Source of the DNA: Rotaria sp. Silwood1
Lineage: Eukaryota; Rotifera; Eurotatoria; Philodinida; Philodinidae
Assembly (NCBI GenBank): GCA_905250075.1
Contig: CAJNOP010000015.1
Span: 927,149-991,148 of the forward strand
DNA: 64,000 nucleotides
Direction of reading: 5' to 3'
Under the pieces are notes generated by a model. That model had not been told where the DNA came from, ran no database searches, and saw nothing but the letters and a program-made list of their open reading frames with translations. Made by a program: the position numbers and the translations under genes. Below, one piece after another: positions 40,601-50,419 of the stretch; positions within the stretch are counted from its first letter, which is position 1; each line of letters opens with the position of its first letter.

Positions 40601-41798
40601 TTGTACTTATTGTTCGAGGATGATCAGATGAAGGTGTATCTAAATTTGTTGATGCAATACCACTTCGATCTGATGAACGATAAGAATTAGATGATGGAAG
40701 AGCTGTGAAATGCATATCTGGAGAACAATTCGAATGACTGTGTATTGAAGATGAATGTGTATGAGATGTTGAATAGAAAACATTATCAGATATGCATGAT
40801 GATTGTCTTGTTGTATCGTCAGAAAAATGATAAGCACCATTAGGCATTGAAAGAGATGTTTTAAATTGTTTACGAAGAATTTGAGAATGTAATGATGGTG
40901 GTTGTGAATTTACCATGTAAGATTGTGAACGTAGAAATAAAGGAGTTTTAGTTTTACTTGTATTCCATGAAATACGTCGTCGTCGATGTGGTGGTACTAC
41001 TGGTTTATGATTGGTTTCAAATGAAACAGATGCATGAAAAGACACATTAGGTGTTTTTTTTGGCTTTTGTTGAGTTGTTGGTGATCGACCTTGAAATTTA
41101 ATTTGTTCTTCTTTCTGTGGTGATAATTGTTTTGTTTTTTTCTCAACTTCTGACTCTTCTGAATCAGGTACAGGAAGAAATTTCGTTGACATATCTTCTG
41201 TTTCTTGTTCATTCGCTGAAATAATTAATTCATCATCATCATTACGATAATATTGATCATTTACTGGCATTGATAAACTACGTTGCAAATCATTTGAAAA
41301 AGAGACTTGATGTGCAGTCAGTGTTTCCGAATTAACTGATTGTAGTTGATCACATATTGTTGATACAGTTGAATTTCCACGACTACGTGTTACTATTGGT
41401 TCAATTAATGTTGACGGAAGTGATGGTGATCGTTCAAGTATAGCTGGTATTGTTTCTGTTGTTGTTGATTCAACCCAAGCAGCAATCGATCGATTATCGA
41501 TAGAAAAATTTGAAGATTTTTGATGATCAGTTTGATTTAATGATGATACAAAAAGATTCGGTGATGATATATCAGGATTTAATGGTAATGTTAGAACATC
41601 TTCTGATAATTGATTTTTTGATACATCAGGATTTATTGTTTCAAGAGAAGTTTCCTGACTATCATCAACAGGTTCAAACTGTGGTACTGAAGTCATGATT
41701 GTCACAGGATTTATTTGTATATCAGCTATTTTTGATTCATCATCATCTTTTTCTTCGAATTCTATCGAAGTCTGTTCTTTATCAATATTTGAATCCAT
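28614..41798 (-). CDS. MAP3K4: MAP kinase kinase kinase 4 (MEKK4/MTK1) orthologue
   Basis: Cytoplasmic MAP3K that activates p38/JNK MAP2Ks. Inferred exons with agreeing phases: 41798-40266, 39371-38597, 36659-36070, 35301-35256, 35192-35123, 35060-34499, 34428-34400, 34343-34229, 34165-33951, 33875-33747, 32407-32288, 32220-32121, 32015-31911, 31853-31437, 31384-31035, 30957-30789/30788, 30731-30687, 30565-30500, 30430-30000, 29905-29582, 29522-29438, 29007-28922, 28874-28667. About 2,190 codons against 1,608 in human. The first about 770 residues are Ser/Thr-rich and low complexity. The middle matches the MEKK4 regulatory region (LPLYFFILNVLLDVMNECL, LVREAKLVL, DFAIAAEFKC, NFYVFVPPWLSTEK). 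The kinase domain is C-terminal: IGQGGAGVAF, CMKEIQ, ICMEYC, IVHCDVKGDNIF, KLGDFN, PPEPEY, SDIWALGCTVIEM, ERPSARDLL. Reading on past 28667 reaches a stop at 28614; a missed last exon is possible. Introns over 300 bp (32408-33746, 35302-36069, 36660-38596, 39372-40265) show only degenerate repeats. Confidence 0.9.
28667..30430 (-). other. MAP3K4: MAP3K4 kinase-domain exons
   Basis: Five exons (30430-30000, 29905-29582, 29522-29438, 29007-28922, 28874-28667) encode the protein kinase domain. Retained catalytic residues: the ATP-binding Lys in VCMKEI, the alphaC Glu in RIAEEIDMI, the catalytic Asp and Lys/Asn in HCDVKGDN, the metal-binding Asp in DFN, and an APE-like PPEPEY. Departures from consensus: the Gly-loop valine position is Ala, HRD is HCD, DFG is DFN. 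An insert of about 45 charged residues sits between the hinge (MEYC) and helix E. The DFN reading depends on the splice joining 29582 to 29522, both sides phase 0 with a perfect GTATGT donor. Confidence 0.85.
38597..41798 (-). other. MAP3K4: MAP3K4 N-terminal low-complexity extension (exons 1-2)
   Basis: Two exons of 511 and about 258 codons rich in Ser, Thr, Gln, Asn and Asp. Only the end of exon 1 looks structured (KKRDVLKKLMWLLEKRP, a short amphipathic helix that may correspond to the region near the human GADD45-binding segment). The link to the kinase rests on phase: exon 1 ends GAA|GTAATT phase 0, exon 2 starts phase 0 and ends AAGG|GTATGT phase 1, exon 3 starts phase 1. If exon 1 instead reads on, it stops at 40257, so a separate 513-residue protein is the alternative. 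Confidence 0.65.
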
Positions 41799-42349
41799 CT
41801 AGAGTTAGAGGATTTTGTTTTTATTTTTAAAACAAAACAATATGTTGTATTATTAGAATTCATATATTTATTGAATACAAATATATGGAAAAAGAAACTT
41901 ATCTACAGTTCATATCGATCAATAAATCGTGAATAAGAACATGTATAATGAATATGATGATGATTTGTTAACCAAGAGACAAAAACGATCAAGATCAAGA
42001 CCATAACTGTCATGTGAAAATGTTCTATATGTTCACTAAACAAATAAAATATGTTTTTTTCCTGAAAGCGTTTCGATCAGTCTTTATAATTTATCATACT
42101 CATACGATTAACTAAAATTTTATCAAGACTAGTACGAATGTTATATTTAGCTATAAGTTATAGAGTAAGTATAAATATTATATCTATCTAATGAATTCGT
42201 TATTTCCAAAACTAAACATGAAATAAAGACAAATTCTTTTCCATGATAGCTAAGTAGACGAATACGTATTGTTGCTTTCAAAAAGCAAAGTATCAGCCTA
42301 TTTTTTTCTTTGCTTTTAATCGGAGCAACATCAAGATCTGGAGTTATCG

Positions 42350-43132
42350 CCATACAGGAGAGAAGATTCAACGCCATCTATGAATGTCGAAATTTGATTA
42401 GTTAAAAATTGATCAATCAGATGAATTTTCGAGAGTTATTTTGAAAAAGATGTCAGGGAGCCATTTTTCAACGGACTTTGACTTTTAATATGATCCATCG
42501 ATAGGAAAAGTTCTTCTCTTTTGTTCTATACAAGCTCAAGTTTCTAACATGTTGTGTTTAAGAGTTACAAGGGACGTCGTGGCACCACCGATTTCAAGAA
42601 ATTGACCTGGGAAGCCTTCAAAAGCGTTGAAGACAGAGGTAATTCATCATGCTGAGTTGGCTGGTGATGTTTTTTATCAGCTTCAAAGCTACCTTACACC
42701 ACTATTTTAGTATTTTTCAAATTTCAAGAATTTCTCTAGACAACATAAAAATTGAAATTTTAGAAAAACTTGAAAACGTAGTCTCCTGTCGCATTGAAGC
42801 TGGAAACAAACATCACTATTTGGCTCAGTATCATAACTTACCACTATCTTGAGCTCTATTAGAATTTTTCAAGGTCGATTTATTGAAATCGGACATCTCA
42901 AGAAAACTTTTGTAACTCTTGAACGGAACATGGTAAATAGTTAAAGCTTGAGTAGAACGAAAAAGAAGAATTCTTCTTATCCACTAGTCATTTTTCATGA
43001 CAAAATCTAATGAAAAATTGCTTTAGAATATCTTTATAAAAAGCTCTTCAGAATATTCACCTGATTGGCCATTTGTTGACTAATCAAGTTGCGAGATACA
43101 TATATGACCTCGGTCTTCTTTCTTGAGTGGTA
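42350..43132. mobile_element. Long foldback (inverted-repeat) element
   Basis: Two arms of about 320-340 bp are inverted copies of each other with an estimated 25-30% divergence, separated by about 100 bp. Matched anchor pairs include AAGAGTTACAA (42560s) against its complement near 42910, GATTTCAAGAAATTGACC (42580s) against the complement of GATTTCAATAAATCGACC (42880s), and TTGATTAGT near 42395 against ACTAATCAA near 43082. No transposase ORF. Ends near CAGGAGAGAAG on the left and CTTTCTTGAG on the right; no clear target duplication. Likely a non-autonomous DNA element. Confidence 0.7.
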
Positions 43133-45289
43133 AAAATCCCAGGTGTCTATACGTTAATCAATATTATTTCTTATTCTCAGCATCACTTCGACATATCAGA
43201 TTATTGAATAAAAAGAAACTGATAGATGAAAAACTCTTTTTTTGTATATTTTATTTTTATCTATGATGTTATAAATTTTATAGTTTCATTAACCTAAATT
43301 TATGCGAAAACATTGACACATCAATTCTCAGACCTCTATCCCTTATTGTGGCTATAGTTCAAAGGAAGAAAAATTTCGTCAAGCTGTTTAGATTTTGCAG
43401 AATATGGTAGAATAAAAGTATGAAAAAGTTTCTTCAGATAATTAACAGAATAAAATAAAAAAAAACTTACTCTATCTACCTTCATGAAATTCTTTAAAAA
43501 ATTTTTCGAACTTAATTTTCGCTCGATAAAAAAATTTGTAAATGATCAATGTAAATATTAAATAATCAGTTTTTTTGCATATAAATATCAGCAAAAAAAA
43601 ATGCAAATTTTATCAGGTAAAAAAAATCTAAGAAAATATTAAATAGAAATTCAGAGAAGGGATGAAAAAAAGAAGAAAATAAAAATTCAGTTATTATACT
43701 AACACAGCAAATATAACCTTTGCTAATCTATGCTTATTTTTATTTTCTCATCCATCGATACTGTGGTGGATGTAAGTCTTGTCATCGCATACACCCACAG
43801 TTTGCATGGTAAATCAGAAGAAAAGAAAAAACAAGTGAATAACATAATAACACATATTTGATTTTTGTACTTACCCTTCTATTTAATATGCTAATCACTG
43901 CATTTATTCTACTGAATACTTAAATGATAGTCAAATATTTTCAATTTCATTTCATTTTAATCATTCAACTTCATATGTAAAATTCATACGTTTAAAAAGT
44001 TCATTTTGCAATGGCTGGAATATCTAGAAAAAAACAAAATTCAGTTTTTTTTTTAATTTAAATATTTCTTCATAAAGGATGTATTTTAGATAAAAAATTA
44101 ACTTATTGATTTTTTTTCATACTCGATCAACAATAAGATCTATAGACAGAGACCAAGAAAATTATCATATGTAATAAACTAGAGAATAAATTTCAACATA
44201 AATTTATCTAAAAATTAAATATCTTTATTTTCATACTTAATTAAGTAATGATGTATACATATTTTACCAGCACGATATGATTAAACAATTGAGAAAACAT
44301 CATCTACTGATTAGCATGCTATTTCAAAATAAAATTAAATAAAACTTGGTAGAAACACATATAGATATAAATGCTTCAATCGATTATACGATTGAATCTT
44401 ACGTGTATGATGCGAAAATTTTTCCAAATACTTTTAGTCTACTACGTTAATAAGGAAATCGCAGGAAGTGATTCATCATTACTGGATTGATGTTTCTATC
44501 ATCACTAACTGACAATGAGATGTGCTAAGTTGTGCATGTTTCTCCTGAACTATGATCATTCTACTGAATCTAATTGAATCTATCATGTTATGAGACTTTC
44601 AAGGAGAATGTATGTGTCTATGTCGAGATATTGAGTTTACAGAGAACTCAAGTATTTTATCTTTTTTTTGGCCAATTGACTGGATATATGTAAGTTTATT
44701 CATTTTTGATGAAATTTTTATAACATTATAGTTTCAATTGGATGTATTTATTGACGAAACTTCTGATCTGATAGTTTAAAATTCCACTTCTGCCGTAAAA
44801 AAACTTACTGAAAGGAAAAAATTCAGTAAAATGGTCATGATTAAGGGATAACATGTCATGTGTTGAAATTATTACATAAATTTGTACGTCTCGATCTCGT
44901 GCAATGCCGATACAAATCTGAATTAAAAAAAAATCAATTAATGATTAGCTCCAATTCATTACAACAAGAACTATTCATCAACAATCGAAAGTCCTTTCTT
45001 TCTCTCTATTCTTAACATCAAAAACATTTTCACGTCTGTCTGAGAGAAAGTTTACTTACGAGGGAAGCCCTCTGAACTGTTAAATTGCTTTTAAGTCGAG
45101 ACTATATGCATTATGTGGAATCAAATGAGCTCTGAATACTCTGCAAACAATTCAGTCTCATAGTTTATTGTTGCTGAGAAACTGCATGTTTACGATAGGT
45201 TTTAAATAAATGTTATGACGTGAGTTCTGTGGTTTCGGTTCGATTAAGAAAATATTACATGGAACTGGAATCGTTAAAACGGCAGATAG

Positions 45290-45445
45290 CTACGAAAATG
45301 TTAAATATATATTGAGATTCAAGACACAAAACTATATTATACATGCATACTAAAGTACTCCATGTCAAATATGAAAAAATGAAAATTTCTCCACACAAAT
45401 TTAAGAAACGTTGTATTTATCTGATGATTTAACAGTTCTAGTTCT
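45290..45445 (+). repeat. Dispersed repeat, copy A
   Basis: Shares a diverged segment with 61890-62055, best in the core GATGATTTAACAGTTC (45424 region) preceded by TTTAAGAA and a TTTCTC motif at similar spacing. Roughly 80% identity over the 46-base core by eye. Function unknown; probably an old mobile-element remnant. Confidence 0.5.
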
Positions 45446-48400
45446 AGTCTTGGTTGTGTTTTTTTTACAATCATCGAACTCTAGTCGTGACTCTCCTCAA
45501 GTACATCATGAAAACTGATTTTTTATGTTTGAATTGAAGCTTTGTATAGAGATAACCCTGAATGAGAATAGTATTTTTTGAGCATTTCAGATTTTATCGT
45601 TGTTACTATTTCAAGATATCGCTATGATAAAAATGTATTTTTTACATCGCTCATATACAACAGTAGATTTGATATTCTTATTTCAGGATAAATGTAAACT
45701 AAAATATCTAAAACATTCTCAATACAATACTCTCGTTAAGGTCTGTCTTGAGACAATATTTCAAGTTGAAATTTGCAAATTAGTTTTTCCTAGTATTACT
45801 AGCGGAGATTAAAGCATTTATTTAAAAACTATCATAAATTTGAGGCATCTACGCAGTAATAAGTTAATGGTTCGAGTTTTTCTCATTAGTCCCATTTGAA
45901 CATAATTCTCCAGACTAGTACTTTCTCGAATATACACTCTACAAATGCAGTATCATCTCATAAAGCTATAAACATTAAACGTTTTCCCAAGTAATAAAAA
46001 TCATTTTTAAGAATAACTTTATTAAAATATTATTAGCTTGTCATCAAATTCAATGTACCCATCTAAATGCTTTAACACGTTCATTATAATTACTGTGTAA
46101 ATCTTTTATTTGAAGAAAATTTTTTATTTATTTATTTGTAAATAAAAAGTAACATTCAACATACAATTTTTGCTTTTGGTAATGATTTGTCTATTATCAT
46201 TATAATTTGAAATTTTTCCACAAAGTTGTTATTTTTGTCTATCAGGATTCTATAAAACATCTATTTAAATATATAAAAACTCTTATATGTTTCAAATTAC
46301 TTGTCGTTGTTCGATTCTAACGAATTTTTTGTTTATTTTTCGTTTGTTTGTTTTCTTTGATAATGGTTCTCATTGGCTCTGAATTAGAAAAAACAGTAAC
46401 AATTAGTTTAAAAATTGAACTTTAATTTCATCTTTTGAATCAAAATACATCATCATATTATCACAATATCGACGAAGAGCCAAATAAAAATACACGAAAA
46501 TTAGTATGAAAATGCATTTTCATATAAACAAATTTGCAATAGTTTTGCTTTTGATCTATGATTAATTTCACCATTTTCATATATACACTATCGTTTTCTC
46601 TAACTATAATACCAAAAATAGAACATTTTAATGAATGATTTTAAATCGTAATTATGAATACAAGTAGATTATAAATTATCTTATGGCTGGTACCATCATA
46701 AAATTTCTAAATAAATCTATAAAACAATGGACTGATTGACACCAACGATACTTAAATAAAAACACTTCATCATCGGTATTATTATAGAACTTGAATACAC
46801 ATTAAATATCTTAACGAAAACTTCCAATCGAAAAATAAATTTTTTATGGACATATTCACGTTGACAACAGCGACCTCGTATGAAACGCAAACAAAATGCA
46901 TGATTGGCTAATCTGTTCTTTCGGGTATAAGCATAACTGATAATTTTTATTGAATGCAAATATTCTACCATATTGTATTGAATTACTTAAAAAAAAACAT
47001 TTGAATATATTGACATAAGATAATATGAAAATAACTTATTCCAAAATTTTATCTATTATTTTGTTATAACTTGATCACAAACGTAGGAGTAGTTAGGGAG
47101 AAAAAAACATGACATTGAGTTACTTCATAACAAAGAATTGGTATTTAATATTAGTCATCAACACCAAATATTCAAAAGTATATTTCTACAAAAGAAATCT
47201 TTATTCAAACTGTTTGACTTTCATCAATTGATAATATCTAAAATATTCAAGATATTACCTAGATTAAATATATCTACATTTTCATATCTAATTAAATCAT
47301 GAAAAAGTTCAGTTTCTATTTCATTTGACATGGTAATATTCGAAAAACTCTTCCTTTTTATTTATCAGTGAAATTGATTTATAACTTGAAAGACTGTTAG
47401 AATAGGTTTTTTTCTTTGTTTGAAATAAAATGCTCTCAAAAAACTGGTTCAAAGTCATTAAGAACAAAGTTTTCTCTTCTGAAATGTATGTATTAATATA
47501 TGATGACATTTTTCTCAAGAATTCGGATACTGTTTCCAGTCTAGATCTTGACAAGTTATTTTATCAGTCTGTTACAGTCCGCGAGAGAATGAAGATCAAT
47601 AAGTATGTCATGTGCTTCTTTTTTACATTCATCATAAAATATTTCAATTATAATTTTCTTCATTAGGATTATCGAATGAAAGGCACGTAATAATTCATAA
47701 ATCTCAAGAGATTTTGTGAGAGTCGTCTTATTGATAATAAAAAGTCTTCCCATGAAATTTTACATTATAATCTGCGATTATTCTCCTAACAACTTTAAAT
47801 ATAGAAGAAAAATATATGTTAATTCATAGTTAAAACAAAATATTTTCTTTAGTATATATTCGCCAATAATGATGACAATAGAGAGTCTCTGAATAAATAA
47901 AAACACTAAAATAGTATTGTCGCGAAGGAATTGAGTCAAATTCGTATAATGTATAGTCCCGTAGATTAATTTTGTCTTGATTTCGATATTTACATGTATT
48001 TTGTTTAATAATATGCTAAATAGCAGACATTAATATGTTTTTTACAAAAAAAAAACACTGTGCATGACAATAATCTGGATAGACGATGACAACTTGTTGT
48101 TTTTTTTGTCCTCAACATTCATCATTAGTACATTTTCTATCTGTTCTTCGTCATCCTATAATTTATTTTTCATTTCTTTCTAATCGTTTCGATCAATGCA
48201 TTCAAATGAAAAAAAGGATATGTCTAATGTCTTTCGAATAGATATATGTGCTTGTCACATACACATTGTAGTTATGCTTCAATGATTTTGTTGAATAGAT
48301 GCTAACGAAAAAAAGAAAAAGAAAACGTATTCGAACATTTATACGAATGTATAGGTCAATAAAAGGAGTATGTATTGCTTTATTTTATTTTTTCTTCAAC

Positions 48401-48604
48401 TTAACATCGTTTCGATAACCACTCTTGAAGAGAATAGAACTTGTAACAAAATAAATTGAATGTGTTCATTCTCTTCTAAGTGGCCCTTGTACGATGTACA
48501 TCATCGAAAACATCTGTTTGGTTTCTCATTACACAAAAATTAGTTTTTAAATGTGAAAAGCGACTTGCTATCATACTTTATTTCTTTTATTGATTGAGAA
48601 AAAA

Positions 48605-49160
48605 ATGCACACGTGGATGAATATTTTTATTTTTACTTTACTTTTTAATATTACTATTATTACAAAAGTTCAAAGTAAAAATCAAGATTATTTAGCAAAA
48701 TTTTTTGAAACCAAAAATCCCGACGATTTACATGATAATGCAAAAACTTTTCTTACTGTTTGGCGATCTCAACAACGAGCTGATACTGATGGGTATGATT
48801 ATTTTAAAATTTTATTTGTTTAATTGATTTTTTTTATGTGATTTTATTGAAGACATTGGTGTTGTGCTGTAGTTCCCCCTTCAATTCCTATTTACTCCAA
48901 TACTGGTCATCTTTTACAGTAAAAAAATCAGAATATATGTATATATGTTTAATTCTATTTATTTAAAATTTAGTTATCAACCACAACCATGTCCTGATAC
49001 ACATATGGTCTGTTGTAAAGGATATATAAATGTTCAAGGTCAATGCTTTTCATTTAATGAGATAAAAGATATTCTTCCAGCATGGCAAACACTTTTTGCA
49101 ACATTTGGTTCATCAATGACAGTAGAACAGATTCTTGGTGCTGTTCATCAAATTGGTTAA
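48605..49160 (+). CDS. Small secreted protein with a CxxCC-type cysteine cluster
   Basis: Two exons, 48605-48792 and 48974-49160, phase 2 junction, 124 residues. The first about 24 residues form a signal peptide (MHTWMNIFIFTLLFNITIIT, then KVQS). The mature chain starts with a helical-looking charged stretch (YLAKFFETKNPDDLHDNAKTF) and, after the splice, has CPDTHMVCCKGYINVQGQC followed by a C-terminal helix (FSFNEIKDILPAWQTLFATF). Four cysteines suggest two disulphides. I do not recognise a family. ATG at 48605 is the first ATG in the frame and gives the signal peptide. An AATAAA overlaps the stop codon. It is convergent with the GPCR ending at 49241, 80 bp away. Confidence 0.75.
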
Positions 49161-49219
49161 TAAATAAATGAAAGACTTTTTTTTTCTTTTCTCATAATAA
49201 AAGAAAAATGCCAGAGAAA

Positions 49220-49225
49220 TTTATT
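49220..49225 (-). terminator. Polyadenylation signal AATAAA for the intronless GPCR
   Basis: AATAAA on the minus strand about 16 bp past the stop at 49241; it lies within the 80-bp gap to the convergent gene. Confidence 0.4.
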
Positions 49226-49240
49226 TTTTATTTTCATAAT

Positions 49241-50380
49241 TTAAACATCTGTTTTAAAACTTAGACGTGAAAATGAACGAGTTTGTCGAAGAAATACACC
49301 TAATCGTTGATCATCAGTATCTTCATGATTTGTTTGAGGACTCATTATAGTTGCTCTTCTAGGAAAATCATTTAAATTTTCTTTATGATTAGTATTTTTA
49401 TAATGACAAATAAATTTTTGAAATTCTTTTCGAAACATTGGTCCAGTTAATGTATAAACATAAAAATGTGATGCATGATGTATTTGATGTAAAAGAATAA
49501 ATATTGTTGTACTTGTCCATAATTGACATGCATAATCAATTTGAAATTGACGACTAAAATATGTACGTAAAAAATCATTTATTTCTGATGGTAATGATAA
49601 AACAATAAATAATATTGATGTTAATAAAAGAAAACCAGTTAATTGTCGATCTTTTTCTTGACGAAGACGTCGTCGCTGCGTAGAAGTTCTTCGTAATAAA
49701 TTGTGTTTTCGTGTTAATAATGATATAATAAATATATTACAAATAAATATGATTATAAATGGAATTAACACTGTTTTCATTATATCAATATATGAATCAT
49801 AATGATGAACATAGAAGTTTATATATTGCTTAGGTGCTGGCAAACATGAACCATTCTGATCAATATGAAATCCAAAAAGAAAATGACTATTAATCAAACT
49901 AAATAAGGTAACAACAACAACTATAAGTAATTTTGCTGTTGATGCTCGACAAAAACGATAATGTGCTGTTCTATGTGATATTAATATACAACGATCAATA
50001 GCAGCTAATGTAAGAAGATAATTTGATATATCTGTTGAGGCATAAATAAGAAAAATAACCGATTTACACATAAATGCACTTGATAAAAGTTGTATTCCAT
50101 AGCCATGATAAAGTAAATTTTCTAATGTATAACCAATTAATACCCATATGTCACTTACATTCAATGCCAAAAAATATATTGAACATGAACGAGAACGAAG
50201 TGCTTTTCGACTAAATACAACAATTGATAAAAAATTACCAATAAAACCAAGTATAACTGTCAAGGTTCCTGCATATCGAAGAAATAATGCAATATCAAAT
50301 AGACAATAGGTTGTATAATTAGATGAAGCATTTTTCTGAGAATACATAATCAATGTTGTCGACCGATTTAAAACCATCAT
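49241..50380 (-). CDS. Rhodopsin-like GPCR, intronless, divergent (orphan)
   Basis: Single-exon seven-transmembrane receptor of 379 residues. TM1 carries GFIGNFLSIVVF (the conserved GN), TM2 FLALNVSDIWVL (conserved Asp), TM3 ends LAAIDRCIL (DRC in place of DRY), extracellular loop 2 has a Cys in NGSCLPAP, and TM6 starts DRQLTGFLLLTSILFIVLSLP. TM7 lacks NPxxY: the corresponding segment reads ASHFYVYTLTGPMFRKEF, where only the Tyr and the FRKEF of helix 8 remain. N-terminal NRS, NAS and NYT are glycosylation sites. It resembles FMRFamide-type and other protostome orphan receptors, but the ligand is unknown. Either of the two initial Met codons could start it. Confidence 0.85.
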   Translation of the reverse strand: MMVLNRSTTLIMYSQKNASSNYTTYCLFDIALFLRYAGTLTVILGFIGNFLSIVVFSRKALRSRSCSIYFLALNVSDIWVLIGYTLENLLYHGYGIQLLSSAFMCKSVIFLIYASTDISNYLLTLAAIDRCILISHRTAHYRFCRASTAKLLIVVVVTLFSLINSHFLFGFHIDQNGSCLPAPKQYINFYVHHYDSYIDIMKTVLIPFIIIFICNIFIISLLTRKHNLLRRTSTQRRRLRQEKDRQLTGFLLLTSILFIVLSLPSEINDFLRTYFSRQFQIDYACQLWTSTTIFILLHQIHHASHFYVYTLTGPMFRKEFQKFICHYKNTNHKENLNDFPRRATIMSPQTNHEDTDDQRLGVFLRQTRSFSRLSFKTDV

Positions 50381-50419
50381 TAGTAACCGATGTAAAAAGT
50401 GTTAAATATCTTTTGTTCT

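Larger units (their letters stand above)
41800..48590. other. Gene-free intergenic region with degenerate repeats
   Basis: Between MAP3K4 and the small secreted gene I find no exon chain or family motif on either strand. It contains the foldback at 42350-43132 and a dispersed repeat copy at about 45290-45445. Small ORFs (42147-42377, 45600-45812, 46717-46971, 47321-47753) have random AT-biased composition. Confidence 0.5.

Noticed and set aside
42649-42852. 67-codon ORF in the foldback
   Set aside because: Lies across the arm and loop of the inverted repeat; no transposase motif, random composition.
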